A stretch of DNA of 64,000 nt from Amycolatopsis sp. A133 (GTDB taxonomy: Bacteria > Actinomycetota > Actinomycetes > Mycobacteriales > Pseudonocardiaceae), in the NCBI RefSeq assembly GCF_031082405.1, contig NZ_JAVHJU010000004.1:400092-464091 (forward strand), in the 5' to 3' direction. Below, piece by piece: positions 28,839 to 39,733 of the stretch; within the stretch, counting starts at the first letter, position 1; every line of letters starts with the position of its first letter. The translations under genes were made by a program, and so were the position numbers. The notes under the pieces were generated by a model. That model was not told the origin of the DNA, made no database searches, and saw only the letters and a list, made by a program, of their open reading frames with translations.

Positions 28839-31241
28839 ATGGTACGCAGGGCACTGCTGATCGGCTCGGCAACCGAGGGCTTGCGCGGCCCCGGCCACGA
28901 CACCGCCGCCATGGCTGCGGTATTGGCGCGCCGAGGTTTCCAGCTCGTGGTGTGCGACGGGGAAAACGCCAGCCGGGCCGGCATCCTCGACGCCTACGAA
29001 CGGCTGATCGGCCAGTCACGCCCGGACGACGCAGCCGTCGTCTACTACAGCGGGCACGGGACTTACGCCAAGGACCCGTCGCTCGCCGACGGCATGCCCG
29101 GACCGGGAGTGGTCCAGTTCATCGTCCCGACCGACTACGAGGAGTCGACAGAGGACGATTTCCGCGGGATCGCCAACGTGGAACTCTCCTTTCTGCTCAG
29201 CAAGCTCACCGAGCGCACGCGCAACTGCGCGGTCATCCTCGACTGCTGCCACTCGGGAACCATGTCCCGTGATCTCGAGACCGGCGCAGTGGCCCGGGTC
29301 TGGCCCCGCGCCGTGCCGGGCTACCTGGCCCGGGCCCACCTGGATGCCCTGCACCGCAACGGCCTCGACCTCTCGCGGCTGAACGCGGCGGGCAACCCGG
29401 ACGCGGTCCGGATCGTGGCCTGCGCGCCGGACCAGAAGGCCTACGAGGCGCACAACGCCGACGACGTGATCATGGGGTACTTCACCGACGCGCTCACGCG
29501 GGTGCTCGGCGCGCTCGACCCGGAGTCCGGACGGTTCTCCTGGGCGACCGTGATCGACCGGGTCCGCCAGCTGGTCCTGGAACGGTGCGGCGTGCAACGG
29601 CCGGAGGTCGAGGGGCCGGGCGAGCGGGAGTTGTTCGGCACCGGGCAGGTGGAGCAGGTCGCGTACCTGCCCGCGTCCCGGCAGCGCCGATGGGTCCGGA
29701 TCGCCGGCGCCCGGCTGCTCGGCTACGGCAAGGGGGACGAGTTCGCGATCCACCACGAAGACGACCTGCTCGGTGCCGTCGTGGTCGAGTGGACCGACGG
29801 GCACTCGGCCTTCGGCGAGCTGCGAGGACCGGAACCCGGCCTCGAGCTCCCGGTCGGGGCCCGCGCGCAGGTCGTCTCGACCGCCATGCCCGCCCTCCCC
29901 GTCTTCCTCGGAACCGGCTCGGGTTCTCTGGCGAAGCACGTCGAAGAGGACCCGGCCTTGCGGGCGGCGGCTGCGGAGGAGACCGGATCGGTGCGGGTGC
30001 TGGCGGGTCCTGGCGGCTCGGTCCTCCACGACGCCATCGGCCCGCTGAGTCACCCGAAGCCCGCCGAGCACCTGCTGGGGGACCTCAAGCGGATAGCGCG
30101 GGCGCGCGCGGTGCTGCGCTTGTCCGAAGACCCGGGGATGGCCCTGCCCGCTCAAGTGCGTCTCGAGCTGGCACGGGTCGTCGACGGGGTTCCGCAGCCG
30201 CTGCCCACCAGTGGCGCCGTGCTCCACCCGGGCCAGGCCGTCTGTGTGGTGGTGCACAACGACGGCGAACAGTACCTGTACGTGTCGCTGCTCGACGTCG
30301 GGATCTCCTCGCAGGTCACCTTGCTGAACCCGGCGCACCCCAGCGGCGTCGCGATCGCTCCGGGCACGAAGTACGTCTTCGGAGGGGACGACGTCACCGG
30401 TGCGCTGCCCGGCCTGGAACTGGGCTGGCCGTCGTCGGTGCCGCCCGAGCACCCCCGCCGGGAAAGCATCGTCGTGCTGATCGGCGAAGACCGTGCCGAC
30501 GCGGTTCTCCTGCAGCAGGGCGGGGTCCGCACCGGCTCGACGCCGAACCGGCTGGAACAGCAGCTCCGGCGATGGGGTGCCCACGACAGCAGGGAGCTCA
30601 TCACGCCGGCGCTGACGCGTCCGGTGCGTTTCGCGGTCCGGACGATCGACTTCGCCGTCGTCCCCGCTCCGGCGCCCGGCGCGGAACGGGCCGTGTTCGA
30701 AGTCGACGATCGTCCGGCTCCCGTGGCGCCGTCGAGCGAAGCCGGAGCGCCGTCCACGGTGGTCGTGCGCTTGCCCGCCCTGGTCGTGCACCACAACCGC
30801 ACGTTCCGCAGCCGGGACTTCCGGCTCGACACCCTGGTCGTGACGACCGCCGCCGACGGGAACACCAGCCACCACGTCCACACCGCGCGGTTCAGCGGCG
30901 CGGTCGACGGCACCCGGCTCGCCGTCGAGGGCAACCCGCTGTTCCGCGGGGAAGTTCGCGAACGGCTCGACGTTGCCATGTGGGTGTCGCCGGTCCCGGA
31001 GGTCGACGCGGACTTCTCGGCGGTGAGCGGGAAGTCGGCCGCGGAGATCATCGACTCCGTCGAGGCCGTGCTTTCGGCGTCGTCGAGCCGGGTCGCCGGC
31101 CTGTACCGGGCGGGGTTCCTGGCCGGCGAGCGGTTCGGCACCGCCCGGCCGGCGGCCGAGACCAGGGTCCGGACGGCGGACTTCACCTTCGACCTCACCA
31201 TCGAGCGGGAACCCGGCCGCGATCCGTCATTCCTTGGGTGA
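28839..31241 (+). CDS. caspase-like (C14) protease with DUF4384-like and unknown C-terminal domains
   Basis: 800 aa with GGAGGAAAG before ATG 28839. Residues 1-260 form a caspase-haemoglobinase fold: ALLIGS strand, YYSGHG with His73, VILDCCHSG with Cys137. Both catalytic residues are present, so it should be an active metacaspase-type protease. Residues about 440-570 resemble the beta-sandwich DUF4384 domain often attached to bacterial caspases (GQAVCVVVHNDGEQYLYVSL). The C-terminal 180 residues are a separate beta-rich domain I do not recognise. It is the second potentially active clan-CD protease of the locus. Bacterial caspase-like proteins are known in regulated cell death and anti-phage systems; that this one acts so is inference. 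Confidence 0.85.
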   Translation: MVRRALLIGSATEGLRGPGHDTAAMAAVLARRGFQLVVCDGENASRAGILDAYERLIGQSRPDDAAVVYYSGHGTYAKDPSLADGMPGPGVVQFIVPTDYEESTEDDFRGIANVELSFLLSKLTERTRNCAVILDCCHSGTMSRDLETGAVARVWPRAVPGYLARAHLDALHRNGLDLSRLNAAGNPDAVRIVACAPDQKAYEAHNADDVIMGYFTDALTRVLGALDPESGRFSWATVIDRVRQLVLERCGVQRPEVEGPGERELFGTGQVEQVAYLPASRQRRWVRIAGARLLGYGKGDEFAIHHEDDLLGAVVVEWTDGHSAFGELRGPEPGLELPVGARAQVVSTAMPALPVFLGTGSGSLAKHVEEDPALRAAAAEETGSVRVLAGPGGSVLHDAIGPLSHPKPAEHLLGDLKRIARARAVLRLSEDPGMALPAQVRLELARVVDGVPQPLPTSGAVLHPGQAVCVVVHNDGEQYLYVSLLDVGISSQVTLLNPAHPSGVAIAPGTKYVFGGDDVTGALPGLELGWPSSVPPEHPRRESIVVLIGEDRADAVLLQQGGVRTGSTPNRLEQQLRRWGAHDSRELITPALTRPVRFAVRTIDFAVVPAPAPGAERAVFEVDDRPAPVAPSSEAGAPSTVVVRLPALVVHHNRTFRSRDFRLDTLVVTTAADGNTSHHVHTARFSGAVDGTRLAVEGNPLFRGEVRERLDVAMWVSPVPEVDADFSAVSGKSAAEIIDSVEAVLSASSSRVAGLYRAGFLAGERFGTARPAAETRVRTADFTFDLTIEREPGRDPSFLG

Positions 31242-31263
31242 CACCCGACGAAAGGACATGTTC

Positions 31264-31503
31264 ATGGACACCAAGCGGATCCGGCTCGGCAACCAGGTGT
31301 GGAAGGTGGGCGCGGCCGAGGTGGCCTCGGTCGCGGCCACCGTCGAAGCGGCCATGGCCGAGGGCAAGGTCGTCAAGCTCACCCTCCTCACCGGCGACGA
31401 CACCCCGGCCACGGTCCTCTTCAACGGACGGGTCGCCGACGTGGCCGTCATCGACGACGGAGCGGTTCCGAGGCCGACCGAGATCTCCGGTTCCCGGCCC
31501 TGA
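31264..31503 (+). CDS. uncharacterised 79-aa alpha/beta protein
   Basis: ATG 31264 is preferred over ATG 31258 because AAAGGA (31251-31256) is then 7 nt upstream. The sequence begins MDTKRIRLGNQVWKV and has a beta-alpha-beta-beta look: a strand, an amphipathic helix (VASVAATVEAAMAEG), then two strands (VVKLTLLTGD, PATVLFNGRVADVAVID). There are no Cys, signal or TM. It is inserted between the caspase-like protease and the KAP NTPase with 22 and 15-bp gaps. Possible roles are regulator, protease inhibitor or pro-effector, or radical SAM substrate; none is shown by the sequence. I do not recognise the family. Confidence 0.55.
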   Translation: MDTKRIRLGNQVWKVGAAEVASVAATVEAAMAEGKVVKLTLLTGDDTPATVLFNGRVADVAVIDDGAVPRPTEISGSRP

Positions 31504-31518
31504 CGCGGCGACGTCCCC

Positions 31519-33924
31519 GTGCCCGAAGACAGCGGCCGGCGCCCGTACCTGCGTTCAAAGGTGCGAGAAGAGCTCGTCAAGATCTTGGGCGAAGTGGCGC
31601 GGCAGCCCGAGTTCGCGACCGAGATCGCCGACGAACGCCTCGACGTGCGCCGGCTGATCCGGGAAGTCTCCACCGATCCGAGATTGATGGACCGTTCGGT
31701 GCTGGAGTACGAACCGGTGCTCGAGGCGGAGAAGGCCGTGTCCTCGCTGGCTCGGCGGCGACCTCCGCTTCGGGTCCGGGGATGGCGACCGGACCGGCGC
31801 AACATCGGCGCGGTGGTCGTCGGGCTCGCCGTTCCGCCGGCGTCGGTCTGGACGATGAGCAAGTTCTCCTTCTACACCGGGACGATCGCGTCGCTGGTAC
31901 CGCTGGCCCTGGTCGGGGCGTCGTTCGCCGCGCTCGGCTTCCTGGTGCGCAACGGCCTTCCCGAGTGTGTCTGGGAGCGGCTGACCTGGGAAGCCGGCCG
32001 GCTGCGCGCCTGGGCCGCCCGGAAAGGCGAGCAGCTCGATTGGCGCCAGGCGGTTCGCGACGACGTGGTGGCGCCCTATGTCCGGGAATGGATCAACGGC
32101 GCGAAGGAGCCCACCTTCGACACCGTTCTGACGTTGCGGGACGGCTCCGCTCTTCTCTCCCGAACCCGGGACAGCCCGCTGGTGCAGACCAGGTCGATCG
32201 AGGCGTTCCGGCGGGAGCTGTCCCGCCCCGATCCGGGCGCCGTCGGCATCGCCGGGCCTCGAGGAGCCGGCAAAACGACCTTGCTCGAGCGCACCCTCGA
32301 CAATGCCTTCACCGCCGCCGACGAACCACCGTTCCTCACCGTCGTGGCGAGCGCGCCGGCTCGGTACGACGCCCGGGAGTTCATCCTCCACCTGTACGCC
32401 ATCACCTGCCGGGCCGTCCTTCGCACCGCCGGTCCCGACGAAAGAGTCCCGGCCGAAAGCGAAGACGAGTTCGTTTGGCGACGGCTCCAGCGAAGGGCGA
32501 GGATCGTGGCCCGGCTGCAGCGGGTCTGCCGAGTCGCGGCGGTCAGCGCGCTCGTGGGCACCATCGCCGGTGTGATCACGCTCTTCGCGCTCGATCTCGC
32601 CGACGCGAGCCGAAGCGCCGGCGTCGCCAGAGTCAACGCGATGCTCGACGGCCTGATCACCGAGCCGCTCCGCTACCTTTCTCCGTGGCGCTGGGATCTG
32701 GCACTGCAGATCCTGGCGACGCTGATGTTCGGTTACGCTTTCGGCCGCCCGGTGTTGCTGATCATCCGCTACCTCGTCGACGGCTGCGCGGTGCTGCTCC
32801 GCGGCGAATGGCGTCGCCGCATTCGCCGGTACTACAGCCTCGACCACAAAGCTTTGTGCACCCTGGCCCGCCACGACCTGCGTCAGGTGCGATTCCTCCA
32901 GACCCGCACCGAGGGGTGGTCGGGCAAGTTGAGCACCGGCGGCGTGTTCGAGATGGGCCTGACCCGGACCATCGCGCGCGCCGAACGCCCGCTGACCCAC
33001 CCCGAAATCGTCGACGACTACCGAAGGCTGCTCGAGCGGGTCGTCTCCGTCCTGGCTCCGGACGACATCAGCGGGGTGATCGTCGCCATCGACGAACTGG
33101 ACAAGCTCGCCGACCCGGCGGAGGCGAGAGAATTCATCGACGAGATCAAGGGCGTGTTCGGGGTCAGCCGGTGCTTGTTCCTCGTGTCCGTCTCCGAAGA
33201 CGCGCTGACTTCGTTCCAGCGTCGCGGCATCCCGATCCGGGACGCGTTCGACAGTGCCTTCACCAACGTCATCCGCATCGATCCCTTCACGCTCGACGAC
33301 GCCAGGGCCTGGTTGGCCAAACGGGCATTCGGCATTCCCGAGCCTTTCATCCACTTGTGCTACTGCCTGTCGGGCGGATTGCCACGGGAATTGCGGCGTG
33401 TCGCCGTCGCGATGTACGACCTGCACCGCGACCGCAAGGCCGGGAGTGACCTCGCCACCATTGCCTCGTCTCTGGTGGCAACCGATCTCACCGCCAAGTG
33501 CAGAGCCTTCACCAGCGCGGCGGTCCAACTCGACGACGAAGCCGACCCGAGCGCTTTCCTCGCCGTCGTCACGACCCCGGTCTGCGATCAGGCCTCATGG
33601 ATGATCGGCCAATGCACGGCGGCACTTCCGGACGGCCCCGGCCACTCCCCGAACGGCCTTCACCGCCTCCGCTGGGAAGCGGCGAGCTACCTGTACTTCA
33701 GCGCGACCATCGTCGAGTTCTTCACCAACGAGCTACGCCCGGAGACCATGCGCGCGGCCACGCCGAACGGGAGCACCACGGCTTTGGCGTCGGCGCGCCA
33801 GCAGATGTCCGTCGACCCCCGGGTGAGCTGGCAGTTGATCACCGGCTTCCGGCGACAATGGGGACTCGGCACCGTAGCGGCACCATCACCGGAATCTCAT
33901 CAGGAACGCCCCGCAAGTGCGTAG
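31519..33924 (+). CDS. KAP-family P-loop NTPase with transmembrane segments
   Basis: 801 aa from GTG 31519. Two N-terminal hydrophobic segments (about 98-118, 122-143) precede Walker A GPRGAGKTTLLE (Lys252). Two further segments (about 335-357, 393-418) lie between Walker A and Walker B. Walker B is VIVAIDELDKL (Asp525, Glu526). Membrane helices inserted within the P-loop domain are the hallmark of KAP NTPases. A GVFGVSRCLFLVSVSEDAL sensor strand and a winged-helix-like C-terminus follow. KAP proteins are membrane-associated NTPases found in several bacterial conflict loci. It is the last gene of the cluster, converging on the aro operon with 43 bp between stops and no hairpin. Confidence 0.8.
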   Translation: MPEDSGRRPYLRSKVREELVKILGEVARQPEFATEIADERLDVRRLIREVSTDPRLMDRSVLEYEPVLEAEKAVSSLARRRPPLRVRGWRPDRRNIGAVVVGLAVPPASVWTMSKFSFYTGTIASLVPLALVGASFAALGFLVRNGLPECVWERLTWEAGRLRAWAARKGEQLDWRQAVRDDVVAPYVREWINGAKEPTFDTVLTLRDGSALLSRTRDSPLVQTRSIEAFRRELSRPDPGAVGIAGPRGAGKTTLLERTLDNAFTAADEPPFLTVVASAPARYDAREFILHLYAITCRAVLRTAGPDERVPAESEDEFVWRRLQRRARIVARLQRVCRVAAVSALVGTIAGVITLFALDLADASRSAGVARVNAMLDGLITEPLRYLSPWRWDLALQILATLMFGYAFGRPVLLIIRYLVDGCAVLLRGEWRRRIRRYYSLDHKALCTLARHDLRQVRFLQTRTEGWSGKLSTGGVFEMGLTRTIARAERPLTHPEIVDDYRRLLERVVSVLAPDDISGVIVAIDELDKLADPAEAREFIDEIKGVFGVSRCLFLVSVSEDALTSFQRRGIPIRDAFDSAFTNVIRIDPFTLDDARAWLAKRAFGIPEPFIHLCYCLSGGLPRELRRVAVAMYDLHRDRKAGSDLATIASSLVATDLTAKCRAFTSAAVQLDDEADPSAFLAVVTTPVCDQASWMIGQCTAALPDGPGHSPNGLHRLRWEAASYLYFSATIVEFFTNELRPETMRAATPNGSTTALASARQQMSVDPRVSWQLITGFRRQWGLGTVAAPSPESHQERPASA

Positions 33925-33967
33925 GCCGGGACAGGTGACCGCCACACACTCGTGTTCGCCCAAGACG

Positions 33968-34812
33968 TCACGCGCCCGCGGGTGGTCCTTCCGCCGCGAC
34001 CAGCTCGACCTCGAACCCGGCCTCGTTCTCCAGGTAAGCCGCGTAATGGGCCTCGCCGCCCGCGTGCGGGTACCGGTCCGCGAACAGCGGCCGCCAGCCG
34101 TGGGCGGCCGCACGGGCCGTCAGGTCGTCGACCTCGGCTCGGGTCGCCACGTGCAGCGCCAGGTGGTTCAAGCCCGGCCGGGTGCGCTCGTGGTCCGCCG
34201 CACTCAAGGCCGGGGATGCCTCCACCACCAGGTACGTCGCGCCCAGCCGCCAGCTGACCCCCGCCGGCCAGCGCTGGAACTCCCGCCAGCCGAGCTCGCC
34301 GAGCAGCCAGCCCCAGCTGCGCTCGGCCTCGGCGAGGTCCGGCACCCACAGCTCGATGTGGTGCGGCCGCCCGTGCACTGGGGGCAGGGCCACCAGCACG
34401 CGGTGCGGATCGCCGTGGTGCACGCCGCTGCCCACTTCGAGGAAACCCAAGCGCCCGGCCACTTTGCGGCTCGCCGCGTTCCGCTCGGGGACCAGCGCCC
34501 ACACCGCCGGGAGCCCGAGCGTGCCGAGCCCGTGGTCGAGCAGTGCGCGGGCGGCCTCGGTGGCCAGGCCCTGCCCGGCGTGCGCGCTCGCGATGGAGCA
34601 GCCCAGCTCGGGCACCTCGCCCGGCAGCTCGCGCGACGGACGCAGGTGCGCGACGCCGATCACCTCGCCGTCGCGCTCGATCACCCAGTGGCCCTGACCG
34701 GCCGGGCCGGAGAAGTAGCGGCTCATCTCCGGGCCGGCGAACACCTTCACCACGGCTTCGCGATCGGCCTCGGTGAGCGGCCGCAGCGTCAGGCGCGGTG
34801 TCTCCAGCAGGG

Positions 34813-34816
<4 letters not shown>
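33968..34816 (-). CDS. GNAT acetyltransferase - VOC domain fusion
   Basis: 282 aa; ATG 34816 overlaps the stop of aroQ (ATGA), so it is translated with the aro operon. Residues 1-150 are a RimJ/RimL-type GNAT ([17 protein letters not shown]; acetyl-CoA site [29 protein letters not shown]). Residues about 155-282 are a VOC/glyoxalase-like domain ([41 protein letters not shown]). The pairing suggests acetylation of a small molecule bound by the VOC half, but the substrate is unknown. It is not a shikimate-pathway enzyme by sequence; its operon position is probably opportunistic. Confidence 0.8.
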
Positions 34817-36878
<2,062 letters not shown>

Positions 36879-36882
<4 letters not shown>

Positions 36883-38066
36883 CACCGCTCCTCGAGGGCC
36901 TTGAGGTAGGCCTCGGCGTTGCGCTTGCTCTCGGCGAGCGAGTCGCCGCCGAACTTCTCGAGCGCGGCGTCGGCGAGGACGAGCGCCACCACCGACTCCA
37001 GGACGACGCCGGCGCGCGGCACCGCGCAGACGTCGGAGCGCTGGTGGATCGCCACCGCGGGCTCGCCCGTCTTGACGTCTACTGTGGACAGTGCTTTGGG
37101 GACGGTCGAGATCGGCTTCATCGCGACGCGCACCCGCAGCGGCTCGCCGTTGGTGATGCCGCCCTCGAGGCCGCCCGCGCGGTTGGACCGGCGGGTGACG
37201 CCGACCGGGCCGGAGCCGCGGTCGATCTCGTCGTGCGCCTGGCTGCCCCAGCGGCGTGCGGTGGTGAAGCCGTCGCCGACCTCGACGCCCTTCATCGCCT
37301 GGACGCCCATCAGCGCGCCGGCCAGCCGCGCGTCGAGCCGGCGGTCCCAGTGGACGTGGGAGCCGAGGCCCGGCGGGAGGCCGTAGGCGAGGACCTCGAT
37401 GACGCCGCCGACGGTGTCGCCCGCCTTCCGCACGGCGTCGACCTCGGCGACCATCGCGTCGGTGCCCTCCTGGCCGAACGCGCGCACCGGGCTCTCGTCG
37501 ATGGCGGGCAGGTCGGCGGCGACGGGCAGCGGGCCTTCGGGCGCCGCCGCGCCGCCGATCGAGACGACGTGGCTGAGGATCTCGACGCCGAGCAGCTGCT
37601 TCAGGTAGTTGCGCGCGACGGTGCCCAGCGCGGTCCGCGACGCGGTTTCGCGGGCGCTCGCGCGCTCCAGGACCGGGCGGGCCTCGTCGAAGCCGTACTT
37701 CTGCATGCCGGGCAGGTCCGCGTGGCCCGGACGGGGCCGGGTGAGCGGTTCGTTGCGCGCGAGGCCTTCGAGGATCTGCGGGTCGACCGGGTCGGCCGCC
37801 ATGACCTGTTCCCACTTGGGCCACTCGGCGTTCTCGATCTGCACCGCGACCGGGCCGCCCTGGGTGAGGCCGTGGCGGACGCCGCCGAGGAACTCGATGT
37901 GATCGGTCTCGAAGCCCATCCGCGGGCTGCGGCCGAAGCCGAGGCGCCGCCGGGCCAGCTGCTCGGTGACGTCGGCGGTGGTGACGGCGACCCCGGCGGG
38001 CATGCCTTCGAGCACGGCGGCCAGCGCGGGTCCGTGCGATTCACCTGCGGTGATCCAGCGCAACAT
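36879..38066 (-). CDS. aroC: chorismate synthase
   Basis: 395 aa from ATG 38066. It catalyses the last shikimate-pathway step, EPSP to chorismate, with reduced FMN. Family signatures: [18 protein letters not shown] at the N-terminus, [34 protein letters not shown], and [11 protein letters not shown]. First gene of the coupled aroC-K-B-Q operon. The upstream 500 bp hold two 21-bp minisatellites rather than another gene, and aroE is 13 kb away, so the usual single aro/alaS neighbourhood is interrupted here. Confidence 0.95.
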
Positions 38067-38257
38067 GGGCTCAATCCTGTCACGGGTGCGGTGCGGGGCG
38101 GGACATGCCTCCGGTCATCCCGCACCGGGGAAGAGGGGGCATAGGACCGTTCGCCGGGTTTTCGGCCGGGAATCACTCCTGTGGGCGACATCGCGGGTGG
38201 TTCGGGTGCGGTCGCGTCGCGTGGGCGGCAGGACGGCCGGCGGACCTGGACGGTCGG

Positions 38258-38402
38258 TTCGCGCACCCCGAGCGTCGGCCCGCGCACCCCCGGCATCGGC
38301 CCGCGCACCCCGAGCATCGGCCCGCCCACCTCAAGCGTCGGCCCGCGCACCCCCAGGGTCGACTCTCGTACCCCAGCCTCGGTTCGCGCCCGGAGGGTCG
38401 GT
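38258..38402. repeat. minisatellite A, about six to seven 21-bp units
   Basis: Units run from 38258 with a 21-bp period; the core is CCCGCGCACCCCGAGCATCGG with substitutions, and the copies at 38279, 38300 and 38342 are closest. The last copies are degraded. Since 21 is a multiple of three, some frames read as 7-residue repeats (VGPRTPS-like), but there is no start or RBS supporting a gene. Confidence 0.8.
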
Positions 38403-38416
38403 GGCGTGACTGGAGA

Positions 38417-38521
38417 GGCATCTCACGTGATCAGGCGGGCATCTCACGTGACTGGGCGGGCATCTCACGTGATCAGGCGGGCATCACGCGTGACTGGAGG
38501 GGCATCACGGGTGAACGGGTG
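38417..38521. repeat. minisatellite B, five 21-bp units with TCACGTGA palindromes
   Basis: Units start at 38417, 38438, 38459, 38480 and 38501. The first three contain the perfect 8-bp palindrome TCACGTGA at identical phase; unit 1 and unit 3 are identical. Units 4 and 5 diverge (ACGCGT, ACGGGT). The palindromes therefore recur every 21 bp, two helical turns apart. The array lies 15 bp from minisatellite A's end and ends just before the terminator of the sigma operon. Confidence 0.85.
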
Positions 38522-38524
38522 GTG

Positions 38525-38565
38525 GGTGGCTCATCCGGAACCCCCTGCGGCCCGGACGAGCCACC
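38525..38565 (-). terminator. terminator of the ECF sigma operon
   Basis: GGTGGCTCATCCGG (38525-38538) and CCGGACGAGCCACC (38552-38565) form a 14-bp stem. The single mismatch becomes a G-U pair in the minus-strand RNA. It begins 4 bp beyond the anti-sigma stop at 38570. Confidence 0.7.
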
Positions 38566-38569
38566 ACCC

Positions 38570-39220
38570 TCACAACGTCAGCCTGAGCAGGGCCAGTCCG
38601 CTTCCCGCGCGGATTTCCAGCGCCGCCAGGTCCGGCGTCTTGAGCGCCGTGCCGATCACGATGCGGGCCGTGTCGTCCGGGACCGCTTTCCACGTCGCCA
38701 GTTCCGTCTCGGCCCCGGACCGCGAGATCGCGATGAGGAGGTACTCGCCGCCGCTGCGGCCGCCCGTGTAGCTGCACGACATGTCGACCTGGGTGCCCCA
38801 GTCGAACGCCGCGAGGCGGGCGTCGGCGCGGACCGGGAACTGCCCCAGCGCCGTCATCGCCACCGAAGGCGGCGGCACGGGCGGAGCCGGGGACGGCCAG
38901 GCCACCACCACACCCAAGGCAACGCAGGCGGCGACCGCCACCGCCGCCGACCCCGTGGTCACCGCGAACCGGATCCGGCGGCCGCGCCGGACGCGGCGGA
39001 GCACCGACGGCAGCAGGTCCGGCGGGGGCGGCCCGGCGTCCGGCAGGGCCACCGGGGCGTCGACCCTGGCCAGCAGCCCGGGCAGCCCGGCCAGCTCGCG
39101 GACCGAAGCCGCGCACCGGTCGCACGAGCGCAGGTGCTCCTCGAAGCGCTGCCGGTCCTCGGGGGCGAGCGCCCCGAGCACGTACGCGGCGTCGAACGTC
39201 GCGAAGGGATCTTCGCTCAC
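38570..39220 (-). CDS. zinc-binding anti-sigma factor, membrane anchored
   Basis: 216 aa from GTG 39220, which overlaps the sigma stop (GTGA). The N-terminal domain has the ZAS motif HLRSCDRC (H-x3-C-x2-C, near residue 29) and an LGALAPEDRQRFEEHL helix. A single TM segment is near residues 88-110 (AVAVAACVALGVVVAW). The C-terminal 105 residues should be extracytoplasmic (MSCSYTGG). It holds the co-encoded ECF sigma factor inactive at the membrane until an envelope or redox cue releases it. The same arrangement occurs in RslA/SigL-type pairs. Confidence 0.88.
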   Translation of the reverse strand: MSEDPFATFDAAYVLGALAPEDRQRFEEHLRSCDRCAASVRELAGLPGLLARVDAPVALPDAGPPPPDLLPSVLRRVRRGRRIRFAVTTGSAAVAVAACVALGVVVAWPSPAPPVPPPSVAMTALGQFPVRADARLAAFDWGTQVDMSCSYTGGRSGGEYLLIAISRSGAETELATWKAVPDDTARIVIGTALKTPDLAALEIRAGSGLALLRLTL

Positions 39221-39729
39221 TGGGTCACTCCCCTCTCCTCGAGCACCAGCCGGAGTGCGCGCAGCGCGTAGTGCGTGCGCGACTTGACCGTTCCTTCGGC
39301 CACCCCCAGCTTCAGCGCCGCGTCGGCGACGGAGTAACCCTGGAAGTAGCACAGCAGCAGCACTTCGCGGTGCCGTTCCGACAGCTCGGCCAGCGCCTCG
39401 GCGACCAGCCAGCCCTGCACCGCGCGGTCGGTGCCGTCGGCGACCACGCGGTCCGGCGGCCGGTCGGTCATCACCTCCGACCGGGCCGACGCCGACCGCC
39501 AGCCGTCGATGGCGATCCGCCGGGCGACCGTGAACAGCCACGCCCGCGCCGAGCCCTGCGACTGGTCCAGCACCGCCGGCGACCGCCAGGCCCGCAGCAG
39601 CGTCTCCTGGACGACGTCCTCGGCCCGGATCCGGTCGCCGGAGGTCAGGTGCAGCGCGTAGGACCACAGCGCGGCCGCGTGCTCCTCGTGCAGCGCGCGC
39701 ATGAGGGCGTCTTCGGCGACTTCTCCCAC
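39217..39729 (-). CDS. ECF-family RNA polymerase sigma factor
   Basis: 170 aa from GTG 39729, 4 bp after the upstream gene. Region 2 is present (ALWSYALHLT; RAEDVVQETLLRAWRSP; WLFTVARRIAIDGWR), and region 4 is a helix-turn-helix (LSERHREVLLLCYFQGYSVA, then GVAEGTVKSRTHYALRAL). It is translationally coupled to its anti-sigma factor. Two divergent promoters at 40137-40200, one of which drives this operon, share TGAACC-N16-CGT and are likely its targets, giving positive autoregulation. The closest functional parallel I know is mycobacterial SigL. Confidence 0.9.
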   Translation of the reverse strand: MGEVAEDALMRALHEEHAAALWSYALHLTSGDRIRAEDVVQETLLRAWRSPAVLDQSQGSARAWLFTVARRIAIDGWRSASARSEVMTDRPPDRVVADGTDRAVQGWLVAEALAELSERHREVLLLCYFQGYSVADAALKLGVAEGTVKSRTHYALRALRLVLEERGVTQ

Positions 39730-39733
39730 GAAC

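Noticed and set aside
24741..28898. Very long minus-strand open frame
   Set aside because: It is the complement of the helical-repeat and LAL genes, Gly/Gln/Arg/Val-rich, with no RBS; an artefact of high GC content.
28839..33924. Assignment to a named caspase/TPR conflict system (for example CATRA-type)
   Set aside because: The 79-aa and large proteins did not resemble what I remember of those defining domains; without a search the name would be a guess.
38258..38521. CRISPR array
   Set aside because: Units are contiguous 21-mers with no unique spacers and no cas genes nearby; they are minisatellites.
38181..38771. Coding gene with seven-residue repeats over the minisatellites
   Set aside because: The 21-bp period makes open repetitive frames in several frames on both strands; there is no RBS and the 3' part runs antisense over the anti-sigma gene.
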